Assembly (NCBI GenBank): GCA_002327305.1
Contig: DCUZ01000049.1
Coordinates: forward strand, 11,381 to 21,338
Source of the DNA: Holophagales bacterium UBA2201
GTDB lineage: Bacteria > Acidobacteriota > Thermoanaerobaculia > UBA2201
DNA: 9,958 bases
Reading direction: 5' to 3'
Positions 1 through 7,503 of the stretch are shown here, piece after piece; positions within the stretch are counted from its first letter, which is position 1; each line of letters begins with the position of its first letter. The notes beneath the pieces are model-generated. The model was not told the origin of the DNA, did not search any database, and saw nothing but the letters and a program-made list of their open reading frames with translations. A program made the translations under genes and the position numbers.

Positions 1-1759
1 CCATGATGACGTCGGGGTCGGCGCGGAGGAAGGCGCGCATGGCGGTGGCGAAGGTGAGCCCCGCCTTGGGGTTCATCTGCACCTGGCGCAGGCCGGCCTG
101 GGTGATCTCGACGGGGTCCTCGGCGGTCCAGATCTTCCGGTCGGGCTTGTTGATGTAGCCGAGGGCCGAGTGGAGGGTGGTGGTCTTGCCCGAGCCGGTG
201 GGGCCGACGCAGAGGATGAGGCCGTAGGGCTTGGCCACGGACTTCTTGTATTCGGTGAGGTTGCGCTCCGAGAAGGCCATCTGTTCCAGGGGGAGGGGTT
301 TCGAGCCGGCCAGGATGCGCATGACCACGTCCTCGTTCGCCCCGCCGCTCTGGGTGGGGACGGTGGCGACGCGGAGTTCGATCACCCCCCGGGGCCCCTT
401 GAACCGGATCTTGCCGTCCTGCGGCTTGCGTTTCTCCGAGATGTCCAGTTTGGACATGATCTTGATGCGGGAGACCAGGGCGTTGCGGAAGGGGGCGGGG
501 ATCTCCTGGAAGACGGAGCAGGCGCCGTCCACGCGGAACCGGATGATGCAGGGGGCCTGGGGGCCGTTGGGCTCGACGTGGATGTCGGAGGCCCCCCGGA
601 TGTAGGCCTCCTTGATGATCTCGTTGGCCAGGCGGACGATGGCGTTGTCCTTCTCGCTGACCTCCTCCTCCTCCGCGGTCTCCTCCTCGGCCCCCTCCTC
701 CTCGCCCGGCGGCAGGGTCAGCTCGCCCAGGATGTCCTGGATGTCGGAGGTCTTCTCCTCCTCCATCTTGACGCCGAAGGAGTCGGCCAGATAGGCCATG
801 ATGTCGGCCTTGAGGGCCACGACGGTCTGGTTGCGGGCCGCCAGCCCCATCACCCGGATGGCGTCCAATTTGCCCAGGTTGGTGGGGTCCTCCATGGCCA
901 CCGTGAGGACGCCCCCCTCCTTGCTGATGGGGGCCACCTCCAGTTTCTTGAGGAAGTCGTAGTTGAGCCGGTCCTTGAGGTCGGCCGGAACGCGCTGGGT
1001 GCCGTCGTAGACGAAGTGGCCCGTGTTGAAATGGGCGCCGAGGGAGGCCACGATCTCGGCCTTGGGGAGGTTCAATTTTTCCTCGAGGACCTTCTCGATC
1101 TCCTCGTTGTTCATCCGCGCCAGCGAGACGGCCTTCTCCAGGTCCTGTTCGGAGAGGAGGCCCTTGTCGATGAGATAGCCGTACCGGTTGGGCTGGGTGG
1201 CGCGGGTGATGCGCCGCTGGTTGTAGAAGGCGATGGCCAGCGTCTTGGCCATCTCGTTGGCGGCGATGAGGTCGTTCTTGGAGAAGGGGAGGCTTTCCTT
1301 CTTGTTCATCACCTGGAGGACCCCCATCAGGTACTTGTCGTGCACCATGGGGACGGCCATGACGGAAGTGGTCTTGAACCCCGTCTGCTGGTCCCAGGCC
1401 GAGTCGAACTTGAGGCGCGGATGGATGGCGCCCAGTTCGGCGGCGTTGTAGGCGTCGCGGATGGACACCGGCTGGCGCGACAGCGCCACGAACCCCGCGA
1501 TGGAGCTGAAGGTCTTGGGGACCCGGATCTCCTTCACCTCGCCCCCCGACTTGAAGACCGAAAAGAGCTGCTGGTTCTTCACGTCGATGGCGTAGATGGT
1601 GATCCGCTCGGCGTTGAACAGCGCCAGGATCTGGTTCTTGACGTTGAGCATCAGGTCCTGAACGTTCGGCGCCGCGTGGATGGCGTTGATGATCTTGGTG
1701 AGCTGGTCCTTGAAGGCCAGCAGTTTCTCCATTTCAGGGGTGGTCGCAGGCGTGCTCAT
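1..1759 (-). CDS. GAF-MshEN-PilB/GspE-type secretion/pilus assembly ATPase (3' end beyond the window)
   Basis: I translated the minus strand from the ATG at 1759-1757: 586 codons are open to the left edge, so the protein is C-terminally partial here. Residues about 20-180 read as a GAF domain (regions around FNAERITIYAID, SIAGFVALSRQPV, SVMAVPM and GVLQVMNKK). Residues about 190-330 resemble a T2SSE_N/MshEN domain with a degenerate c-di-GMP-type motif starting RYGYLIDKGLLSEQDL. A strongly acidic Glu-rich linker follows (about 333-369). The ATPase core then shows NEIIKEAYIRGASDIHVEP, the arginine-finger region IRFRVDG, Walker A GPTGSGKT (519-526), the Asp-box TAEDPVE and LRADPDVIM at the edge (Walker B start). 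Known family role: hexameric cytoplasmic motor for type IV pilus extension or type II secretion. A GGAGG Shine-Dalgarno (1770-1766) lies 6 bases before the ATG, which overlaps the end of the upstream gene by 26 bases, so coupled translation is likely. The GAF fusion suggests small-molecule or cyclic-nucleotide control (inference). PilB versus GspE cannot be decided from this part. Confidence 0.93.
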   Translation of the reverse strand, partial: MSTPATTPEMEKLLAFKDQLTKIINAIHAAPNVQDLMLNVKNQILALFNAERITIYAIDVKNQQLFSVFKSGGEVKEIRVPKTFSSIAGFVALSRQPVSIRDAYNAAELGAIHPRLKFDSAWDQQTGFKTTSVMAVPMVHDKYLMGVLQVMNKKESLPFSKNDLIAANEMAKTLAIAFYNQRRITRATQPNRYGYLIDKGLLSEQDLEKAVSLARMNNEEIEKVLEEKLNLPKAEIVASLGAHFNTGHFVYDGTQRVPADLKDRLNYDFLKKLEVAPISKEGGVLTVAMEDPTNLGKLDAIRVMGLAARNQTVVALKADIMAYLADSFGVKMEEEKTSDIQDILGELTLPPGEEEGAEEETAEEEEVSEKDNAIVRLANEIIKEAYIRGASDIHVEPNGPQAPCIIRFRVDGACSVFQEIPAPFRNALVSRIKIMSKLDISEKRKPQDGKIRFKGPRGVIELRVATVPTQSGGANEDVVMRILAGSKPLPLEQMAFSERNLTEYKKSVAKPYGLILCVGPTGSGKTTTLHSALGYINKPDRKIWTAEDPVEITQAGLRQVQMNPKAGLTFATAMRAFLRADPDVIM

Positions 1760-2897
1760 CGCTTTCCTCCGTTCGTTTCAGGATGGACCGAAGATCCACC
1801 GGTTTGGGCGGGGGCGGGGCCCCGGGGTTGGAAATGAGAAAGAGGGCGCTGCTGCCCCGCGTCCAGCGGGCCAGCGTCACCCCCTCCGCCCGGGCCCAGG
1901 CCCGCATGGCGGCCACCGCCTCCCGGCGGTCGCGGGGGGTGTCCCACCGGGTGAGCCAGGCCGCCGCGCCGCCTTCGAAGAGGACGGCCGCGTCCCCGTC
2001 CCATCCCCGGGCCGCCCGGTCGGCCTCGGGGCCCGGAAGGCGGGTGGAAAAAAGGTACCGGAAGCCGGTTTCCCCCAGCGTGTCGGTCACCGCCGCCCTC
2101 CGGCCGGGCAGGGTCAGGGCCCCGGCCGCGGGGCGCAGGTCGGGGCACCGGATCAGGGGGTCCTCGTGGAGGACCTCCTCCATGCAGCAGGGGAGGCGGT
2201 CGTAGAGGGCGTCCACGGCCGGCCATCCTCCCCGCTTGTAGGCCCCGGCCACGAACCGGACGCCGGCCTGGTAGGGGATGAGGAGGTCGTGGACGAAGAA
2301 GGGGGGGGCGTCGGGGACGGAGCCCGAGAGGTCCCCGCCGTAGGGGGCCAGGGCCTGGTCCAGGCGCCGGTGGCGCTCCTCCTCCGGCAGAAGGTCCAGA
2401 TCGGCTCCCGCCAGGGTCATGACCAGGACCGCCTCGCCCTCCAGCAGGGACTGCAGGGCCAGCGAGGCGTCGCGGTTTCCCGCCCGCGCGGTCAACCGCT
2501 CATACAGCGGCAGGCGGCGGTCCTGGATCGCGTGGGTCAATTCGTGGACCAGGAGGAGCCGCAGGATGGGGGACTCGGGATCGAACCCCTCCACCACGGT
2601 CATCGTGTGGTCCTTGGGGTTGTAGAAGGCCGCCACCTGCCCCTCGTAGAGGGCCAGGAGCGATTCCCGGGCGTCCTCACCGTCGGGGAGGAGACGCAGG
2701 GCGCGGTAGAGGGCGGCAAAGTCGTCGAAGCGGTCGCCGTAGGCGTCCTCCAGGGCCTCCTCCAGGAAGGGGCGCAGGGCCTCGCGGGGCAGGGACCGGA
2801 CCGGGAGATCGGACGGCACCGGCACCCCGCGGACCCGTTCCAGCAACTGCGCGGGTTCCCCGAGGGAGAGGACGGCCAGCAACGCACAAAGCCACAT
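1734..2897 (-). CDS. Predicted exported HExxH metallopeptidase-like protein
   Basis: 387 residues. The N-terminus (MWLCALLAVLSLGEPAQ) is a short hydrophobic segment that could be a signal peptide, although it lacks a basic n-region. The key motif is LLVHELTHAIQD, with H118, E119 and H122 forming HExxH. A glutamate-bearing LLEGEA follows (E153, E155), about 31 residues after the second His, at a spacing typical of a gluzincin third zinc ligand. This supports a zinc-dependent peptidase fold, but the substrate is unknown and I do not recognise a named family. An in-frame TAA lies two codons before the ATG, so 2897 is the earliest ATG start. There is no convincing Shine-Dalgarno, and a weak -10-like TACATT (2910-2905) sits 7 bases before the ATG. 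The stop overlaps the start of the GAF-PilB ATPase by 26 bases, so the two form one transcription unit. A role in processing or assembling an exported structure is inference only. Three-codon periodic high-GC usage supports this frame over the long opposite-strand frame. Confidence 0.85.
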   Translation of the reverse strand: MWLCALLAVLSLGEPAQLLERVRGVPVPSDLPVRSLPREALRPFLEEALEDAYGDRFDDFAALYRALRLLPDGEDARESLLALYEGQVAAFYNPKDHTMTVVEGFDPESPILRLLLVHELTHAIQDRRLPLYERLTARAGNRDASLALQSLLEGEAVLVMTLAGADLDLLPEEERHRRLDQALAPYGGDLSGSVPDAPPFFVHDLLIPYQAGVRFVAGAYKRGGWPAVDALYDRLPCCMEEVLHEDPLIRCPDLRPAAGALTLPGRRAAVTDTLGETGFRYLFSTRLPGPEADRAARGWDGDAAVLFEGGAAAWLTRWDTPRDRREAVAAMRAWARAEGVTLARWTRGSSALFLISNPGAPPPPKPVDLRSILKRTEESDEHACDHP

Positions 2898-2934
2898 TGC
2901 TTAAAATGTAGCACATTTGATATGATAAAACCAG
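2897..2934. promoter_or_regulatory. Divergent promoter region, putative -10 for the plus-strand kinase gene
   Basis: Only 37 bases separate the two divergent starts, and this stretch is strikingly AT-rich within very GC-rich surroundings. On the plus strand TTGCTT (2897-2902, 3 of 6 to the -35 consensus), an 18-base spacer and TATGAT (2921-2926, 5 of 6 to the -10) precede the ATG at 2935 by 8 bases. Transcription would start within about two bases of the ATG, giving an essentially leaderless message. On the minus strand TACATT (2910-2905) is a weaker candidate for the metallopeptidase gene. Assignments are by eye. Confidence 0.55.
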
Positions 2935-3357
2935 ATGTCCGAATTTTGCCTGCGGTTCCGCTCCTCCCTGGGCTGCCTGAAGGCGGCGGAGAAATTGTGC
3001 TCGGCCTACATCGAACAGCAGGCGCTCGCCCCCGAAAAGCGGTACTGGCTCATCCTCTCCATCCACGAACTCGCCATCAACGCCGTCTGCCACGGGAACC
3101 ACGAGGACGAGGGGCGCTGGGTGACCGTGGAGATGGACCGCCGCAGGGGGATGCTGGAGGCCCGCATCACCGACGAGGGGCGGCAGACGGAGATACCCCA
3201 CCCCGCCGATCCCACGGAGGACGGCAACCTGTTCAAGAACAGCGGCCGCGGCCTCTTCATCGTCCGGCACAATGTGGACGCCCTCGAGTTCAACCTCACG
3301 CCGACCGGGCTTCAGACCGTCGTCAGGATCGCGCTGGCGGAGCCGGTCACGGCGTAG
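2935..3357 (+). CDS. Anti-sigma-type serine/threonine kinase, RsbW-like HATPase_c_2 protein
   Basis: 140 residues forming essentially one GHKL ATPase domain, the usual size for RsbW/SpoIIAB-like kinases. The N-box is HELAINAVCHGN (E45, N49), the G1 box is ITDEGRQ (D80, G82), and the G2 region is NSGRGLFIVRH (G104-G106). Such proteins bind a sigma factor or phosphorylate an anti-anti-sigma (STAS) protein in partner-switching pathways. No sigma factor, STAS protein or PP2C phosphatase is encoded next to it, so the partner is unknown. It could instead act on type IV pilus or secretion functions encoded divergently (inference). The ATG has no Shine-Dalgarno and lies 8 bases behind a good -10 box, suggesting leaderless translation. 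The gene ends with tandem stops TAG TGA (3355-3360). Confidence 0.9.
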   Translation: MSEFCLRFRSSLGCLKAAEKLCSAYIEQQALAPEKRYWLILSIHELAINAVCHGNHEDEGRWVTVEMDRRRGMLEARITDEGRQTEIPHPADPTEDGNLFKNSGRGLFIVRHNVDALEFNLTPTGLQTVVRIALAEPVTA

Positions 3358-3360
3358 TGA

Positions 3361-3489
3361 ACGGTTCCCCGGACGCGCATCGCGTGCGTCGTCGTCTCGA
3401 TGGGGCGGAGAGGGCTTCGGGTGGGCCGCCGGCGCCCCGCCCGGCCCCCTGCCGGGGAGGGAGCGTCCGGGGGCCCGTTCGCGGCCGGC
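3361..3489. other. Convergent intergenic gap with GC-rich inverted repeat
   Basis: About 130 very GC-rich bases lie between the convergent kinase and radical SAM genes. The only structure seen is GGCCCCC (3443-3449) pairing with GGGGGCC (3469-3475) across a 19-base loop. It has no T-tract on either strand, so I do not call it an intrinsic terminator. No convincing gene is present. Confidence 0.4.
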
Positions 3490-4869
3490 TCAGCCCCCCC
3501 CGTTGACCCGGTCCACCAACTCGGACGCTTCCCGGACCAGTTCGGAAAACCGCGCGGGCTCGATGTTCGCGCAGAAGCGGTTCTCCGGCGACTGGTAGTC
3601 GAAGCGGGACCAATCCACCTTCTCCTGAAGGAGGCCCAATTCCCGGCATCGCTGGAACAGGATGCTTCCGGGAAGGGGGGTGAATACCGAAAGCGATGCG
3701 TAGTCGAGCGGAAGACGCCGGATCAGGTCCATGGTCATCCTCAGGTCTTCCTCGGTTTCGTCCGGGATCCCGGCCATGAAGAACCCCAGGGCCCTGATCC
3801 CGTGCTTTTTAATGAGATGCACCGCTCGCGCCGTGTCTTCCGGGGTTATCCTTTTCCCCATGATCTCCAGGATGCGCGGGCTGCCCGACTCGATGCCCAG
3901 GATGATGGCGTCAAGGCCGGAATCCTTGAGTTCCGTCAGGAGTTCCTCCTCGATCTGATCGATCCGGGCCGCGCACCACCACGGCACGGCGAGGCCCCGG
4001 TCCACCATGCCCCGCGCGATCGCCCGGGCCGTCTGCCGGTTGTTGAGGAAGGAGTCCTGCTGGAAGAAGAGGCGCTCCATCCCAAAATCGGCGCGCAGGA
4101 ACGCGATCTCCTCCAGTACATTCTCCGGCGACCGGAAGCGGGAACTGTCGCGCCACAGACGGTGGTCGACGCAGAAGGTGCACCGGTAGGGGCAACCCCT
4201 TCCCGTGACGACCCCGAAGCGGGACGCGAGATGGGCCGGGCCGGGCCGGTGCAGGGACCGGTATTCCGGAAAGGGAAGGGCGTCGAGATCGGGAACGAGG
4301 GGTTCCAGGGGCGTAAAATGGACCCTCTCCCCGTCCCGGTAGGCAAGGGAGGGTACGGAGCGGAGATCGGGTCCGGAAGGGGAGCGCAAAGCGTTCACGA
4401 GCGCCTTTAGGGCGATCTCCCCCTCGCCGATCATAACGGCGTCCACGGAGGGTTCCGCGGCCACCTCCCCGGGACAAAGGGTCGCGTGCGGCCCGCCGAA
4501 AAGAATAAAGGAGCCGGTCCTCGCGCGCGCCTCGCGGGCCATTTGAAGGGCCAGGGGGTAGGAAGGCGTCATGACGGAAAACCCGATCATCTCGGGCTGG
4601 AATGATTCCAGAACCTCCAGGTATTCGACCCACGCGGGATGGGCGAGATCGTGAAGGCCGTCCAGATACGAGCGATGCCGGTTGAAGGCGTTGACATAGC
4701 CGGAAAGGAGATGTTCCCCTTCACCCGCCTCTTCGAGGTTCAGGACTTTGACCTCCGCATCCAGGTCCCCGAGGGCGGCGGCGAGATAAAGCAGGCCCAG
4801 GGGCAACTCGTTGGAAGCCATGCCTCTGAGCCGCTGGTAGGGGGGGCTGACGAGCAGGATCTTGGCCAT
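3490..4869 (-). CDS. B12-binding domain radical SAM protein
   Basis: 459 residues. Residues about 1-155 form a cobalamin-binding-like Rossmann domain: MAKILLVSPPY, IGFSVMTPSYPLAL, LFGGPHATLCPGE (GGPH, 125-128) and MIGEGE (146-151). The radical SAM core begins at about 217 with VVTGRGCPYRCTFC, a canonical CX3CX2C cluster (C226, C230, C233) that binds the 4Fe-4S cluster and SAM. Downstream radical SAM signatures include LFFQQDSF, ILGIESGSPRIL and GFFMAGIPDETEED. The architecture matches the large B12-dependent class that includes BchE-like cyclases, hopanoid/bacteriochlorophyll methylases and many P-methylase-like proteins; the substrate cannot be read from the sequence. The classical cobalamin-ligating DxHxxG is not seen, as is common in this class. 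The ATG has no Shine-Dalgarno, but it starts 5 bases after the stop of a 34-codon upstream ORF, which fits termination-reinitiation. No biosynthetic partner gene is adjacent. Confidence 0.92.
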   Translation of the reverse strand: MAKILLVSPPYQRLRGMASNELPLGLLYLAAALGDLDAEVKVLNLEEAGEGEHLLSGYVNAFNRHRSYLDGLHDLAHPAWVEYLEVLESFQPEMIGFSVMTPSYPLALQMAREARARTGSFILFGGPHATLCPGEVAAEPSVDAVMIGEGEIALKALVNALRSPSGPDLRSVPSLAYRDGERVHFTPLEPLVPDLDALPFPEYRSLHRPGPAHLASRFGVVTGRGCPYRCTFCVDHRLWRDSSRFRSPENVLEEIAFLRADFGMERLFFQQDSFLNNRQTARAIARGMVDRGLAVPWWCAARIDQIEEELLTELKDSGLDAIILGIESGSPRILEIMGKRITPEDTARAVHLIKKHGIRALGFFMAGIPDETEEDLRMTMDLIRRLPLDYASLSVFTPLPGSILFQRCRELGLLQEKVDWSRFDYQSPENRFCANIEPARFSELVREASELVDRVNGGG

Positions 4870-4874
4870 GGCGA

Positions 4875-4979
4875 TCAGGGGGTGAACATGGGCTCCAGCG
4901 TGGTGACCGGGCCCGGCGCGCCGACCCCGTACCCTCGCGGGGATGGCGCCGGCGATGGTTTCTCAAAAGCGCGTTCCAT
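4875..4979 (-). CDS. Possible 34-residue leader ORF upstream of the radical SAM gene
   Basis: The frame MERAFEKPSPAPSPRGYG... runs 34 codons from the ATG at 4979-4977 to TGA at 4877-4875, 5 bases before the radical SAM start. Directly upstream, TGA-TACAGT (4995-4987) forms an extended -10-like element ending 7 bases before the ATG, so this ORF would be the first on a leaderless transcript. The radical SAM start itself has no Shine-Dalgarno. This makes a coupled leader peptide plausible. The protein is Pro-rich without a recognised domain, and it may be chance or simply untranslated leader. Confidence 0.3.
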   Translation of the reverse strand: MERAFEKPSPAPSPRGYGVGAPGPVTTLEPMFTP

Positions 4980-4986
4980 GCGGCCA

Positions 4987-4995
4987 ACTGTATCA
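4987..4995 (-). promoter_or_regulatory. Putative extended -10 promoter for the radical SAM transcript
   Basis: The minus strand reads TGATACAGT, i.e. the TGn extension plus TACAGT (4 of 6 to TATAAT). It lies 118 bases upstream of the radical SAM ATG and 7 bases upstream of the short ORF. No good -35 was found at 16-18 bases, which is usual for extended -10 promoters. Confidence 0.4.
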
Positions 4996-5123
4996 CAGAA
5001 AACCGGGCGCCGATGTCTCCCGGCCGCTGTCGGCGGGCGGGCTCTGTCCCGGCGGCGGGACAACGGGGGGCTCAATGTCCCCGATCCGGGACGATTTAAT
5101 GGCCGCCGGGGTGGCACGGGCCA

Positions 5124-5132
5124 TGCAATAAT
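5124..5132 (+). promoter_or_regulatory. Putative extended -10 promoter of the DUF6600-like gene
   Basis: TGCAATAAT gives the TGn extension plus AATAAT (5 of 6 to TATAAT). Transcription would start near 5139, leaving a short leader of about 26 bases that contains the strong Shine-Dalgarno of the next gene. No good -35 box is visible. Confidence 0.45.
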
Positions 5133-5151
5133 CAGGGTGTAAATCGCATTT

Positions 5152-5160
5152 AGGAGGTGA
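5152..5160 (+). promoter_or_regulatory. Strong Shine-Dalgarno AGGAGGTGA
   Basis: A full anti-16S complement, AGGAGGTGA, lies 4 bases before the ATG at 5165. It fixes that start. It also contrasts with the leaderless-looking starts elsewhere in the window and predicts high translation. Confidence 0.85.
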
Positions 5161-5164
5161 CACC

Positions 5165-7474
5165 ATGACCCGACTGACCCTTTGCCTGTTGCTTCTCTCC
5201 GCCCCGCTCATGGCCCAGGACCGTAGCGGTGTTTCCACCATCCAGTACCTCGAAAACGAGGTCTCCATCCTCCCCGCCGACGGTTCTTCAGCCCTGCAGG
5301 CGGGCCTGAGCGTCCCCCTCTATCCGGGTGACCGCCTCGACACCGGCCGCCTCAGCCGCCTGGAAGCGGTCCTGGCCGAGGGGAGCCTGTTGTGGCTGGA
5401 CCAGCGGTCGCAGGTGGAACTGCGGGCCCTGGCGCGGACCGACGGGTTCTCCGATCAGCGCTCCTACCTGTTCCTCCGGGATGGGCAGATGGCGATGGAG
5501 GCCCTGTGGGAGCCCGAGCGGGGGCAGGAACCGGTCCTGGGGTTCGCCTCGGGCGATTTCTACGCCTACACCGCCGGATTTTACGGCCTTGAGCTCCGCG
5601 GCCGCGCCACCTACCTGAAACTGTACGCGGGCCGGGGCGAGCTGGTGACCGACCGGGGGAGCGTCCTGCTGCAGGCCGGGGAGGAGGCCATCGCCTACGA
5701 GGACGGGTTCGTGGACCGCCGCCGTCTGCGCCGCGAGGACGACGCCTTCGCCTCCTGGGTGGAGCGGCGCCGCGAACTGCGCCTCAACGCGCAGAGCACC
5801 CAGCACACGGGGGATGCCCTCTCCTCCTACTCCCATCAACTGGACCAGAACGGATCCTGGGTGTACATGGCCGACATCTCCGGCTACGCTTGGCGCCCGG
5901 TCGTGGCCGTGGGCTGGCAGCCCTACTACCACGGCCACTGGCGCTGGAGCCGCAGCGGCTGGTACTGGGTCACCTACGAGCCGTGGGGCTATGTCACCTA
6001 CCACTACGGCCGGTGGTCGTGGTTCCCCGGATACGGCTGGATGTGGGTTCCGGGGTCCGTCTGGGCCCCCGCCTGGGTCTACTGGTACTACGACCCCTTC
6101 TATATCGGGTGGTGTCCCCTGGGCTATTGGGACTACTGGTGGTGGCGCGGATGCGGATGGTCCTGCTGGGGCTGGAACCCCCACCACCCGCGCGATTACT
6201 ACCACCGCTTCAACGGGCGCGTCCACCTGACCCGCATGGACCACCGCGGCTTTGTCTTCTCCGACGCGGGGGGGTTCGGCAAGGGCAAGCCGGCCTTCAC
6301 CCTTGGCCCGGAATTCAAGGGCCGCCTCGACGCGAAGGGGGCCCTCACCGCGATGGACCTTCCGCTGAAAAAGGGCGATCTCGCCAACCCCGGCGCCGCC
6401 CTCCAGAGGGCCTCCCTCGATCTTAAAGAGGACCTCACGCCCCTCTTCAAAAAGGACTTCACGGCCACCGCCCAGGTGAAACAGATCCTCACCGAGGCCG
6501 GCGCCCGCGGCCTGGAGAAGGGGACCCAGCCCATGACCGGCGGTGACCGCGCCCTCTCCCCCGGCCGCACGGAGCCCCGGACGGTGGAATTGCCCTCCGG
6601 CCAGACCCCCCAGCGCCAGCCCATGCGCGAGCGGAGCGTTTCCGGTCCCGCGGCGGCTGCCCCTTCTTCCGGCGGGGTCGTCTCCCCCGCCCCGGGCCGG
6701 GAGGCCGCGCCGGCCCCGGCTCCCAGGACGGGCCCGTCCACCGGTGTCTCACCGACTCCCGCTCCGAGGACCGCCCCGTCCACCCCCAAACCCTCTTCCG
6801 GGCCCTCGGTCTCGCCGGCGCCCAGTCCGGCCCCCTCGGACCCCAACAAAGCCGATCCCCCCAAGTCCTCCCTGCTGGTCACCAATCTTCGTGACGGCGG
6901 CGGCGCCGGGTCCGTGAGGATCGAAGATCCAGACAGCCGCCTCCGTCCGAGGGCCCCCGGGGCCGGCAGCGTGTCCTTCTCGGGCGAGGCCTATTGGGAG
7001 AGCCCCCGGACCCCCAGCCGGAGCGCCGGGTCCGGGAGCGGCCGGCCCGCCGTCGAGACCGGTTCCTCCCCCCAGCCCCGCACCCCCGTCTACGCCGACC
7101 GTCAAACGGTGTCCACGCCGTCCTATGCCCGGTCGGATGCCTCCTCCGGCGGAACCGTCACCCGCCCCTCCGCCTCCTATGGCACGCGTTCTTCCACCCC
7201 TTCCCAGCAACCCTATCCCTATTCCATCCCCTCCGCCTCTTCGTCGCCCTCTCCCCGCTCCGGAGGAACTTATTCTGCGCCTTCGCGCACCTATTCGGCG
7301 CCCTCCGGCTCGAGCGGGTCCCATTCGGCCCCCTCCTCCTCCGGCCGGGTCCACAGCGCCCCCTCGTCCTCCTCGAGCGGCAAAAGCGCCCCCTCCCCGT
7401 CATCGTCCTCCGGTCCCTCCAAGAGTTCTTCGTCCTCGCTCTCCTCCTCCAGCCATTCCGCTCCCAAGAAGTAG
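5165..7474 (+). CDS. Exported FecR-like/DUF6600-like protein with Trp/Tyr-rich block and Ser/Pro-rich tail
   Basis: 769 residues. The signal peptide is residues 1-19 (MTRLTLCLLLLSAPLMAQ, likely cut after AQ). Residues about 24-180 look FecR-like, with VPLYPGDRLDTGRLSRLEAVL, WLDQRSQVELR, a FYGLELRG-type strand and GELVTDRGSVLLQAGEEA. Residues 230-349 contain 23 Trp and 18 Tyr in 120 positions, as short repeats of the type GYGWMW, WVYWYYDPFYIGW and GYWDYWWW; this matches the DUF6600-like WY-rich region known from Acidobacteriota and Proteobacteria proteins. A charged stretch (about 350-470) follows. The last roughly 290 residues are low-complexity Pro/Ser/Ala, ending in repeated (Y/H)SAPS units and poly-Ser. 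The protein is probably periplasmic or outer-envelope; its function is unknown. It is not a canonical FecR, because it has an export signal and no obvious transmembrane anchor. It appears monocistronic: an extended -10 and strong Shine-Dalgarno lie upstream and a terminator directly downstream. Confidence 0.9.
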   Translation: MTRLTLCLLLLSAPLMAQDRSGVSTIQYLENEVSILPADGSSALQAGLSVPLYPGDRLDTGRLSRLEAVLAEGSLLWLDQRSQVELRALARTDGFSDQRSYLFLRDGQMAMEALWEPERGQEPVLGFASGDFYAYTAGFYGLELRGRATYLKLYAGRGELVTDRGSVLLQAGEEAIAYEDGFVDRRRLRREDDAFASWVERRRELRLNAQSTQHTGDALSSYSHQLDQNGSWVYMADISGYAWRPVVAVGWQPYYHGHWRWSRSGWYWVTYEPWGYVTYHYGRWSWFPGYGWMWVPGSVWAPAWVYWYYDPFYIGWCPLGYWDYWWWRGCGWSCWGWNPHHPRDYYHRFNGRVHLTRMDHRGFVFSDAGGFGKGKPAFTLGPEFKGRLDAKGALTAMDLPLKKGDLANPGAALQRASLDLKEDLTPLFKKDFTATAQVKQILTEAGARGLEKGTQPMTGGDRALSPGRTEPRTVELPSGQTPQRQPMRERSVSGPAAAAPSSGGVVSPAPGREAAPAPAPRTGPSTGVSPTPAPRTAPSTPKPSSGPSVSPAPSPAPSDPNKADPPKSSLLVTNLRDGGGAGSVRIEDPDSRLRPRAPGAGSVSFSGEAYWESPRTPSRSAGSGSGRPAVETGSSPQPRTPVYADRQTVSTPSYARSDASSGGTVTRPSASYGTRSSTPSQQPYPYSIPSASSSPSPRSGGTYSAPSRTYSAPSGSSGSHSAPSSSGRVHSAPSSSSSGKSAPSPSSSSGPSKSSSSSLSSSSHSAPKK

Positions 7475-7503
7475 CGGGTCCCGGATCGCTTCTCCCCAGA
7501 CCA

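Noticed and set aside
170..1837. 555-residue plus-strand ORF opposite the ATPase gene
   Set aside because: Opposite-strand shadow of a high-GC gene: low-complexity Gly/Asp/Leu/Val composition and no domain, while the minus strand has Walker A, GAF and MshEN motifs.
1680..3506. 608-residue plus-strand ORF
   Set aside because: Overlaps the HELTH protein and the kinase gene in another frame; composition is Gly/Arg/Pro/Glu low complexity typical of shadows.
3400..4410. 336-residue plus-strand ORF opposite the radical SAM gene
   Set aside because: Antisense to a gene with unmistakable CX3CX2C and GGPH motifs; no recognisable domain of its own.
5288..6244. 318-residue minus-strand ORF inside the DUF6600-like gene
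   Set aside because: Shadow of the Trp/Tyr-rich block; Val/Pro/Gly-rich with no motif.
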